Of a stretch of 64,000 bases of DNA, positions 51,923 to 59,178 are shown piece by piece. Below the pieces are notes generated by a model. The model had not been told where the DNA came from, ran no database searches, and worked only from the letters and a program-made list of their open reading frames with translations. The translations under genes were made by a program, and so were the position numbers. Position 1 is the first letter of the stretch; every line of letters begins with the position of its first letter. Source of the stretch: Saccharopolyspora soli (lineage in GTDB: Bacteria > Actinomycetota > Actinomycetes > Mycobacteriales > Pseudonocardiaceae); contig NZ_JALBWV010000030.1 in assembly GCF_022678645.1 (NCBI RefSeq), positions 1 through 64,000 on the forward strand, written 5' to 3'.

Positions 51923-53709
51923 CCACGTCGACCGTGGTGTCCGTTCGGGATCTGGTGGCGGATGTCGAGGACCGCGCCGGCATCCTCGACGAGGGCGCGA
52001 AGCGGGAGATCCGCCGCGCCGCGCTGGTCGCGGTGTGCGTGCCGGGCTACCAGGTGCCGTTCGGTTCCCGCGAGATGCCGGTGGCCCGCGGCTGGGGATC
52101 CGGCGGGTTGCAGGTGACGTTGGCGGTCATCGGTGCGCAGGACGTCGTGAAGGTGATCGACCAGGGCGACGACGGCGGTGTCAACGCCGTCAACCTGCGC
52201 CGCATGATCGCGGACACCACCGGCTGCGCCGCCAGCACCGACACCCGTCGGGCGACGGTCATCCAGACCCGGCACCGGATTCCCGAGGAGAAGTTGGGCA
52301 GGCAGCAAGTCCTCGTCTACCAGGTGCCGGTGCCGGAGCCGCTGCGCGGCGTGCAGAAGTCAGTCGTCGAATGCGCCCGGATGCACGCCGAGAACGACTA
52401 CTCGGCGATGTGGGTCAGCCTGTACGAGGACCTGGTCCGCAACGGGGTGATCACCAAGTCGACCGGCTACCCGGTGCTGGTGAACGGCCGCTACGTGTTG
52501 GCGACCAGCCCGGTGCCGCGCTGGGACGTGCCGAAGCTGCACCAGTGCGAGCACCTGAACCTCTACGGCGCGGGCCGCGAGAAGCGGATCTACGCCATCC
52601 CACCGCACACCGATGTGCTGCCGTTGACCTTCGACGACATCCCGTTCGAGGTGGAGCAGGTGCCCGGTGCGCGCTGCAAGTACTGCGGCTCGCGGACCAG
52701 CTTCCTGGTCGAGGGCGGGGCAGGCGAGTACGTGTGCAGCGACTCCGATTGGTGTTCGCGGGTCGAGGCCGGTGACGCCGACGTGGCGGGGCACCTGTTG
52801 CCGATGACGATGTTGCCGGAGGTCGATCGCCGTCCGGTCGAGGTCGTCGAGGCGCCGAGGCCGGTGGGCGGTCCGGAGTGGGCGCTGCGGGTCGAGGGCA
52901 TCGGCAAGGTGTACGGCTCGGGCGGCGCGGACGCCGTCGCGGGAACCGGCCCCGAGCACGGCACCGCGATAAGTCCCGGAACCGGCGCGGTGGTCGCGGC
53001 CTGGGACATCTCCTTCGACGTGGCGCCCGGTGAAGCGCTCGGGATCATCGGCGAATCGGGCTCCGGCAAGTCGACGGCGCTGCGCTGCTTGATCGGCGAC
53101 GAGGCGGCCACCAGCGGCAGCGTCCATCTCTCCAGTGTGGATGGTGGAAGTACCGACCTGCTGCGGATGGATTCCGCGCGGCGTCGGCGGCTTCGCGTGG
53201 ACACCATGGCGGTCGTGCACCAGGACCCGGCGGCGGGCCTGGACCTGCGGGTGACCGCCGGTGGCAACGTCGCGGAGCGGTTGACCGCTGCCGGATGGCG
53301 CGGCTACCACGCGATCCGCAAGCGCGCGGCCGAACTGCTCGACCGCGTCGAGGTCCCGCTGTCCAGAATGGACGATCCGGTGAGCACCTTCTCCGGCGGG
53401 ATGCGGCAGCGCGTCCAGATCGCCAAGGCCCTGGCCACCGAGCCACCGGTGCTGCTGCTCGACGAGCCCACCACCGGGCTCGACGCATCCGTCGCGGCGG
53501 GCGTGCTCGACCTGTTGCGCGGACTGCTCAGCGAACGCGACATCGCGGCGGTGGTGGTCAGCCACGACTTCGCGGTGATCGAGGCGTTGACCGACCGCAG
53601 CGTGGTCATGCAACTCGGCCGGATCGTCGAACGCGGCCTCACCGACCAGCTGTTCGCCGACCCGCACCACCCCTACACCCAGCGGCTCGTGGCCGCCGCC
53701 CGAAGGTGA
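51919..53709 (+). CDS. phnJK: PhnJ-PhnK fusion: C-P lyase radical-SAM subunit joined to ABC-type ATPase
   Basis: One 596-residue frame covers PhnJ (about 1-300) and PhnK (about 318-596). The PhnJ part has CKYCGSRTSFLVEGG and EYVCSDSDWCSRVE, holding the three cluster cysteines and the catalytic Cys in the same pattern as E. coli PhnJ. The PhnK part has Walker A IIGESGSGKST, signature STFSGGMRQRVQIAKALATE and Walker B VLLLDEPTTGLDA. PhnJ breaks the C-P bond by radical chemistry, and separate PhnK docks on PhnJ as a dimer. The junction (VEVVEAPRPVGGPEWALRVE) shows no stop or alternative start. The start ATG 51919 follows GGAGAGG of the small cassette. Confidence 0.9.
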   Translation: MTTSTVVSVRDLVADVEDRAGILDEGAKREIRRAALVAVCVPGYQVPFGSREMPVARGWGSGGLQVTLAVIGAQDVVKVIDQGDDGGVNAVNLRRMIADTTGCAASTDTRRATVIQTRHRIPEEKLGRQQVLVYQVPVPEPLRGVQKSVVECARMHAENDYSAMWVSLYEDLVRNGVITKSTGYPVLVNGRYVLATSPVPRWDVPKLHQCEHLNLYGAGREKRIYAIPPHTDVLPLTFDDIPFEVEQVPGARCKYCGSRTSFLVEGGAGEYVCSDSDWCSRVEAGDADVAGHLLPMTMLPEVDRRPVEVVEAPRPVGGPEWALRVEGIGKVYGSGGADAVAGTGPEHGTAISPGTGAVVAAWDISFDVAPGEALGIIGESGSGKSTALRCLIGDEAATSGSVHLSSVDGGSTDLLRMDSARRRRLRVDTMAVVHQDPAAGLDLRVTAGGNVAERLTAAGWRGYHAIRKRAAELLDRVEVPLSRMDDPVSTFSGGMRQRVQIAKALATEPPVLLLDEPTTGLDASVAAGVLDLLRGLLSERDIAAVVVSHDFAVIEALTDRSVVMQLGRIVERGLTDQLFADPHHPYTQRLVAAARR

Positions 53710-53717
53710 GGTCATCA

Positions 53718-54461
53718 GTGTCCACAGTGGATGACACGCCCGTGCTGACGGTGCGCGGGCTGCGCAAGACGTTCACCCTGCACACCATCGACGGCCGGAC
53801 GGTCGTCTCGCTGCGCGGCGTCGACCTCGACGTTTCCGCGGGTGAGCACGTTGCGATCGCCGGGCCGAGCGGCGCTGGCAAATCGAGCCTGCTGCGCTGC
53901 ACGCAGCGCAGCTACCTGCCGGATTCGGGCTCGGTCGTCCTGCACACCGACGACGGGCCGGTCGATCTGGCCGCGCTGCCGGACCGGGCGCTCGCCCGGC
54001 TCCGGGGTCGCCAGCTCGGCTACGTCTCGCAGTTCCTCGCCACGCCGCCGCGCACTGGGCCGCTGGAGGTCGTCGCGGCGGCGGCCCGGCGACGCGGGTT
54101 GGACCGCGCCGAGGCGCGGGACGCTGCGGCGGAGTCGTTGCGGCGGCTGGCATTGGACGAGGCGTTGTGGGACGTCGACTGCGGGGTGCTCTCCGGCGGG
54201 GAGCGGCAGCGGGTCAACCTCGCGGCCGGGACCGTTCGGCCGCCGCGACTGTTGCTGCTCGACGAGCCAGTTTCGGCGCTGGACCCGGAGAACCGGGAGC
54301 GCGCCTTGGCGCTGATCGCGTCGCTGACCAGCCAAGGCGTGGCGGTGCTGGCGGTGTTCCACGACCTCGACGCGATCCGGCGGCTGGCGACGCGGGTGGT
54401 CGAGATGGCCGATGGGCGGATCGTCCGGTCAGGCACGGCAGAGGAGGTGCTTGCGGCATGA
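53718..54461 (+). CDS. phnL: PhnL, ABC-type ATPase of the C-P lyase pathway
   Basis: The 247-residue protein has Walker A IAGPSGAGKSSLLRC, signature GVLSGGERQRVNLA, Walker B LLLLDEPVSALD and VFHD, as in PhnL. It takes part with PhnG, PhnH and PhnI in the first step. Start is GTG 53718, eight bases after phnJK with AAGGTGAGG upstream. It contains the palindrome TCCACAGTGGA in its third to sixth codons. Its stop overlaps the next cassette start (ATGA). Confidence 0.9.
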   Translation: MSTVDDTPVLTVRGLRKTFTLHTIDGRTVVSLRGVDLDVSAGEHVAIAGPSGAGKSSLLRCTQRSYLPDSGSVVLHTDDGPVDLAALPDRALARLRGRQLGYVSQFLATPPRTGPLEVVAAAARRRGLDRAEARDAAAESLRRLALDEALWDVDCGVLSGGERQRVNLAAGTVRPPRLLLLDEPVSALDPENRERALALIASLTSQGVAVLAVFHDLDAIRRLATRVVEMADGRIVRSGTAEEVLAA

Positions 54462-54601
54462 CCAGTCCTGTATCAACCGCAGTCCTCCTCAACTGCACCT
54501 CAGGGGACCGTGAAGCAAGCCAGCCACAAGAAACGAGGCAACGCGAGATTGGGCTGGGCGTAACCACCACTGTGAATCGCGGAGAGGCGGACCATGAGTA
54601 G
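54458..54601 (+). CDS. sORF2: 47-residue peptide cassette after phnL
   Basis: The frame starts MTSPVSTAVLLNCTSGDREA and ends TTTVNRGEADHE. The ATG overlaps the phnL stop; the TAG overlaps the start of the next copy by eight bases. It shares with sORF1 the skeleton VST-x-V-x2-N-x-TSG-x-R-x-A-x-QP-x-ET and a GEA ending. GGAGAGGCGG near its end is placed to start the following copy. Function unknown. Confidence 0.5.
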   Translation: MTSPVSTAVLLNCTSGDREASQPQETRQREIGLGVTTTVNRGEADHE

Positions 54602-54737
54602 TCCTGTATCAACCGCAGTCCTCCTCAACTGCACCTCAGGGGACCGTGAAGCAAGCCAGCCACAAGAAACGAGGCAACGCGAGATTGGGCTGGGCGTAAC
54701 CACCACTGTGAATCGCGGAGAGGCGGACCATGAGTAG
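54594..54737 (+). CDS. sORF3: tandem copy of the peptide cassette
   Basis: Its unit is identical to sORF2 except in the second codon, so it arose from a very recent duplication with a 136-base period. The product starts MSSPVSTAVLLNCTSGDREA. Start and stop both overlap the neighbouring copies by eight bases, and the GGAGAGG site is repeated. Confidence 0.5.
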   Translation: MSSPVSTAVLLNCTSGDREASQPQETRQREIGLGVTTTVNRGEADHE

Positions 54738-54870
54738 TCCTGTATCAACCGCAGTCCTCCTCAACTGCACCTCAGGGGACCGTGAAGCAAGCCAGCCACA
54801 AGAAACGACGCAACGCGAGATTCGACGGGACGCGACCACCACTGCAAATCGCGGAGAGGCGGAACAGTGA
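54730..54870 (+). CDS. sORF4: last, diverged copy of the peptide cassette, before phnM
   Basis: The first 26 codons equal sORF3; the last part differs (TTQREIRRDATTTANRGEAE) and, at its end, resembles sORF1 (GEAEQ). The 46-residue frame ends in TGA overlapping the GTG start of phnM, with GGAGAGG seven bases upstream of that GTG. Confidence 0.5.
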   Translation: MSSPVSTAVLLNCTSGDREASQPQETTQREIRRDATTTANRGEAEQ

Positions 54871-56030
54871 GTTGGCCGTTGGCGGCGACGCCGGAGGATT
54901 ACGTGCTCGGGCACGTGCGGGCCGTGCTGCCGGACCGGGTCACCGACGACAGCCGGATCGTGGTGCGTGCCGGGCGGATCGAGGCGGTCGAGGACCACCC
55001 GGCGGGGTCGTCCTGCGACCTCGACGGTGGCGGACTGCTGTGCATTCCGGGTCTGATCGACGTGCACAGCGACGCCCTGGAACGCGAGCGGGCACCGCGG
55101 CCGTCGGCCGTGCTGCTGTGGGATTTCGCCCTGTTGTCGCTGGAAGGCAAACTCACCGCGGCGGCCGTCACGACGGTGTTCCACGGCGCGGGGTTCCAGC
55201 ACAAGACCTCGCACGGCACGCAGCGCACCGTGGGCAACGCGGCGGAGCTGTGCGAAACCGTGCGCGCCAGGGGAGCCGGACCCGTGGATCACCGGGTGCT
55301 GCACCGGCTGGACGTGCGGTCCGCCGAGGGAGCCGAGGCCCTGCGCGCGGAACTGGCCACTGTGGACGAAGGTGCGCTGGTTTCGCACGAGGACCACACG
55401 CCCGGCATCGGCCAGTACGCCGACCGGCGGCAGATGGAGCGCTACCTCGTCGGCGCGGACCAGATGACACCGGAGCAAGCCGAGCAGCACGTCACCGAGA
55501 TGATCGCCGAGCGCGGCGAACTGCTCGACGTGCGGGAGGCGAACCTGGCCTGGCTGGGCGATCTCGCGCGGTCCGGCCGGATCCGGCTGCTCGGCCACGA
55601 CCCGGAGTCGGCGGAGGAGATCGCCGCGCTGTGCACCAGGGGCGGGGCGGTCGCGGAGTTCCCCACCACGATGGCGGCGGCCGTCGCGGCCCGCGAGCAC
55701 GGGCTACCTATCGTCGCGGGAGCCCCGAACGTCCTGCGCGGCCACTCGCACGCGGGCAACGTGTCGGCCCGAGAGCTCGCGTCGCGCGGGCTGGTCACCG
55801 CGCTGGCCTCGGATTACCTGCCGTCCGGTCTGCTGGCCGCGGTGTTCGGGCTCGTCGACGAGATCGGGTTGCCCGCCGCGATTGGATTGGTGACTTCCGG
55901 TCCGGCCGCGGTTGCCGGGATTTCCGATCGGGGTCGGCTGGAACCCGGTCTGCGCGCGGATCTGGCGTTGGTGCAGCGGGGTTCGAGGTGGCCGCTGGTG
56001 CGCGCGGTGTTGTCGGGAGGTGCGGCATGA
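54867..56030 (+). CDS. phnM: PhnM, ribosyl triphosphate phosphonate diphosphatase
   Basis: The 387-residue amidohydrolase-fold protein has CIPGLIDVHSDALERERAPR, VSHEDHTPGIGQY and LASDYLPSGLLAAVFGLVDE, which match PhnM. It removes pyrophosphate from 5-triphosphoribosyl-1-phosphonate to give the PhnJ substrate. GTG start overlaps the last small cassette; the stop overlaps the next gene (ATGA). Confidence 0.92.
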   Translation: MSWPLAATPEDYVLGHVRAVLPDRVTDDSRIVVRAGRIEAVEDHPAGSSCDLDGGGLLCIPGLIDVHSDALERERAPRPSAVLLWDFALLSLEGKLTAAAVTTVFHGAGFQHKTSHGTQRTVGNAAELCETVRARGAGPVDHRVLHRLDVRSAEGAEALRAELATVDEGALVSHEDHTPGIGQYADRRQMERYLVGADQMTPEQAEQHVTEMIAERGELLDVREANLAWLGDLARSGRIRLLGHDPESAEEIAALCTRGGAVAEFPTTMAAAVAAREHGLPIVAGAPNVLRGHSHAGNVSARELASRGLVTALASDYLPSGLLAAVFGLVDEIGLPAAIGLVTSGPAAVAGISDRGRLEPGLRADLALVQRGSRWPLVRAVLSGGAA

Positions 56031-56836
56031 TCGGATGGTCGGTTCCGGACCCGCAGATCCCATCCGCCACGCACGCGGTGCTGGCCGAGGCCGCCAAGGC
56101 GGCGTCCGCGGCGTTCCGCGACGCTCGGGCCCGCTACGACCGGACGGAACTCGCCGAGACGTCCTCGATGGGCGCGGACGGCACGGCGTCGATGCGGCTG
56201 GATCTGCTGGTCGAGGCGGGAATCGCCGAGGTCGCCGAGGCGCACCGGATCAACCTGCTCAGCGAGGAGGTCGGGTTCGTCGACAACGGCTCGGCGGTGA
56301 CGCTGGTCGCCGACCCGGTGGACGGCACGGCGAACGCCGCCGCCGGGGTGCCGCTTTCGGCCTTCGCCGGGGCGATCGTGGTCGACGGGACGCCGATCGA
56401 GGCGTTGACCTGCTGGCTGGACACCGGACGGTGCTGGCACGCGGTAGCCGGGCAGGCGGCGGAGTTCCGCACCAGCGGCCGACGCGCGCTGGACGGTGCG
56501 GCGGTCAGCCTGCTGCGCCCGCACGAGCGCAGCGCGGATGCGTGGTGGCGAGTGGCGAAGCGAGCGGCGCGAGTGCGGATCCTGTCCACGAGCTGCCTGG
56601 AGGCGATGCTGGTGGCGGAGGGCTCGACGGACGCGTTCGCCGACGCGGCCTCGGACACCCACCGAATCGTCGACCTGGTTGCGGCGATGGTGGCGCTCCC
56701 GGCGGCGGGCGGAGCGGTCCTGGACGTCCACGGCAGACCGCTGGAAATCACCCCGGACCTGCACCGCCGCTGGTCGGGAGTGGTCGCGGCAACCCAGGAG
56801 CTGGCCGAAGAACTAGCCACCACCATCCGAGGCTGA
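56027..56836 (+). CDS. Inositol monophosphatase-family phosphatase in the phn operon
   Basis: The 269-residue protein keeps the lithium-sensitive phosphatase residues: Glu in NLLSEEVGFVD, the metal site VADPVDGTANAAAG, and Asp in DAASDTHRIVDLVAAM. It overlaps phnM by four bases, so it belongs to the operon. E. coli completes the pathway with PhnP and PhnN, which are absent here; this enzyme may dephosphorylate a ribose phosphate made after C-P cleavage. That role is an inference, since the cyclic phosphate of the lyase product would still need a phosphodiesterase. Confidence 0.82.
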   Translation: MIGWSVPDPQIPSATHAVLAEAAKAASAAFRDARARYDRTELAETSSMGADGTASMRLDLLVEAGIAEVAEAHRINLLSEEVGFVDNGSAVTLVADPVDGTANAAAGVPLSAFAGAIVVDGTPIEALTCWLDTGRCWHAVAGQAAEFRTSGRRALDGAAVSLLRPHERSADAWWRVAKRAARVRILSTSCLEAMLVAEGSTDAFADAASDTHRIVDLVAAMVALPAAGGAVLDVHGRPLEITPDLHRRWSGVVAATQELAEELATTIRG

Positions 56837-56864
56837 AAGCTCTCGCCTTCCCCGGTGGGACGGT

Positions 56865-56885
56865 CAATTTCTCGCGAAATTGCGC
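56865..56885. repeat. CGCGAAATT palindromic repeat, copy 2
   Basis: CAATTTCTCGCGAAATTGCG with a final C matches 45613-45633 at 20 of 21 bases. As there, it lies shortly after a gene stop (29 bases after the phosphatase gene), ahead of a convergent gene. Confidence 0.5.
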
Positions 56886-56917
56886 AGCTTCCATGTGGGT
56901 GCACGATCGGGGGCTAG

Positions 56918-56964
56918 GTGAAGGGCACCTTTTCCCAACTATGTTGGTAAAAGGTGCCCCTCAC
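56918..56964. terminator. GTGARGGGCACC-family palindrome ending the phn operon
   Basis: GTGAAGGGCACCTTTT at 56918 pairs with AAAAGGTGCCCCTCAC ending at 56964, apart from one G-T-type position, with inner CCAA/TTGG. It lies between the convergent phn operon and RraA gene and can serve both. Confidence 0.75.
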
Positions 56965-56986
56965 CCGGAACGGATCGCGTGGTGGG

Positions 56987-57661
56987 TCAGTGGCGGAGGC
57001 GGCCGATCATGTTGTCGTCCGGGTCGAAGTCGGGGGATTTGACCCAGTTCAGGAACTTCTGCTCGCGTTCTACGACCTTGTCGGCGGCGGCCGGGAGTTC
57101 GGCGGCGATCTCCTTCGGAATGAGCAGGACGCCGTGCTTGTCGGCGTGCAGCAGGTCGCCGGGGGAGACCCGGAGGCCGCCGACCGTGACCGGGATGCCG
57201 ACCTCTTCGGTGCGCACGTACGCGTGCGAGACGCCGACGGCGCTGGCGAAGAAGCGGAAGCCGATCGCGTGCGCCTCGTCGAGGTCGCGGACGCAGCCGT
57301 TGGTCACCACGCCCTCGCAGCCCAGCGCGTCGAAGGTGGTCGCCATGACCTCGCCCCAGAAGGCGCCGTGCGCGGGCGGGTCGTCGAGGTCCTGGAGCAC
57401 CACCACGCGCGGGCCCGGCACCTCGCGCACGTGGTTCCACACGAGATCCGGTCCGTGGCCGGGCCCGGTGCCACGAGCGCGGATCGTGCCGGTGGCCGCG
57501 TAGCCGACCAGCACCGGCAGATCCGGGAAGATGCAGCGGATTTCGTGGCTGGCGTAGCCGGTGTCGCGTGGGCGGATGTCGAAGGTTTCGATCGCGTTGG
57601 CCATCGTCGGAGTGTCGTAGCGCCGCAGCGCGGCTAGCACGGTCGACTCCAGTTCCTCCAC
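56987..57661 (-). CDS. RraA-family protein (aldolase/decarboxylase-like)
   Basis: The 224-residue protein has the RraA/HMG-aldolase fold: TPTMANAIETFDIRP, GPDLVWNHVREVPG, WGEVMATTFDALGCEGVVTN, GCVRDLDEA with the catalytic Arg-Asp pair and GDLLHADKHGVLLIP. Family members include RNase E inhibitors and metal-dependent 4-hydroxy-4-methyl-2-oxoglutarate aldolases; the neighbouring sugar-acid genes favour an aldolase or oxaloacetate-decarboxylase role. It follows the molybdenum hydroxylase genes on the same strand but a palindrome separates them. Confidence 0.85.
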   Translation of the reverse strand: MEELESTVLAALRRYDTPTMANAIETFDIRPRDTGYASHEIRCIFPDLPVLVGYAATGTIRARGTGPGHGPDLVWNHVREVPGPRVVVLQDLDDPPAHGAFWGEVMATTFDALGCEGVVTNGCVRDLDEAHAIGFRFFASAVGVSHAYVRTEEVGIPVTVGGLRVSPGDLLHADKHGVLLIPKEIAAELPAAADKVVEREQKFLNWVKSPDFDPDDNMIGRLRH

Positions 57662-57739
57662 AGTGGACTCCTCGCTCGTCTGATCACCTGCCAGCTGAGC
57701 CGGTCTGGTCGCTCAGCCCACGCATGTCGCCCGAGATGA

Positions 57740-57786
57740 GTGAGGGGCACCCGTGACCAACTAACTGGGTCACGGGTGCCCCTCAC
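57740..57786. terminator. GTGARGGGCACC-family palindrome, perfect copy
   Basis: GTGAGGGGCACCCGTGACC at 57740-57758 is perfectly complementary to 57768-57786 (19-bp stem, nine-base loop). It follows the stop of the medium subunit gene and precedes the RraA gene on the same strand. Confidence 0.8.
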
Positions 57787-57799
57787 CTCGGCGAAACCG

Positions 57800-58617
57800 C
57801 TACGCGCCGCGTGCCGCGGCCGCTTCCAGCGCCCGGCGCACCAGGACCTTCGCCAGGTGCCTCCGGTAGTCGGCACTGGCGCTGGCCTGGTCCGGAGGCG
57901 ACGTGTCCTCCGCCGCCCGCTCCGCTGCTTCGGCGGCGCTCGCTCCGCTCGCCAGCGCCTCCTCCACGCCGCGGGCCCGCATCGGCGTCGGGCCCATGTT
58001 CACCAGCGCGACGCGCTGACCGGCGACGGCTACGCCGACCATCGCCCAGTCGATGGCCCGCTTGGTGAACTTCTGGAAGTCCCAGCCCTGCGTCGGGTTC
58101 TTCGCCACCCGGATCTCGACGAGCAGTTCGTCCTCGCCGAGCGCGGTCTCGAAGAAGTCGGTGAAGAACTCCGTCGCCGGGATCTCCCGCGACCCCGACG
58201 GACCCTGCGCGACCAGCACGGCGTCCAGCGCCAGCGCCACCGCGGGCAGGTCCGAGGCCGGGTCGCCGTGCACCAGCGAACCGCCGATGGTGCCGCGGTG
58301 CCGCACCTGCGGGTCGCCGATGGTGCCCGCCGCGTGCGCCAGCAGCGGCGCCTCGCGGGCCAGCAGTTCGGAGTTCTCCAGGTCGTGGTGCCTGGTCAAC
58401 GCACCGATCCGGATCTCCGAGCCGTCCTCGCGGATGTAGGACAGGTCGCGCAGCCCGCCGAGGTCGATCAGCACCTCCGGCACCGACAACCGCAGCTTCA
58501 TCAGCGGCAGCAGCGAGTGCCCACCGGCGAGCAGCTTCGCGTCGTCGCCGTGCTCGGCGAGCAGGCTCAGCGCCTCCTCGACGGTGTTCGCCTTCTTGTA
58601 GGTGAACGCGGCAGGGA

Positions 58618-58621
<4 letters not shown>
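57800..58621 (-). CDS. Molybdenum hydroxylase, FAD-binding medium subunit
   Basis: The 273-residue protein has the CO dehydrogenase/xanthine oxidase medium-subunit motifs AGGHSLLPLMKLRL near residue 32 and TIGGSLVHGDPASDLP near 100, which bind FAD. It relays electrons from the iron-sulfur subunit to the acceptor. It overlaps the small-subunit stop by four bases and its C-terminus is slightly Ala-rich. Confidence 0.9.
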
Positions 58622-59091
<470 letters not shown>

Positions 59092-59178
59092 GAAACGGAC
59101 TCCTAAGTACTCATCGGGCGAGCACCGCCCTCGGCGCGAGGGCGGATCTCACCTACCCAAACCAACTCCACCGGTTTT

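Larger units (their letters stand above)
54458..54866 (+). repeat. Three tandem 136-bp repeats between phnL and phnM
   Basis: Units start at 54458, 54594 and 54730. The first two are identical but for two bases; the third diverges in its last third. A fourth, older copy lies between phnI and phnJK at 51779. Inside each unit CCAGCC and GGCTGG words can pair. All copies lie in the same orientation and keep the reading frame through the operon junctions. Confidence 0.9.

Noticed and set aside
54458-54866. A CRISPR array, because of the tandem repeats
   Set aside because: The units are 136 bases, directly adjoining without spacers, protein-coding in frame, and no cas genes are nearby.
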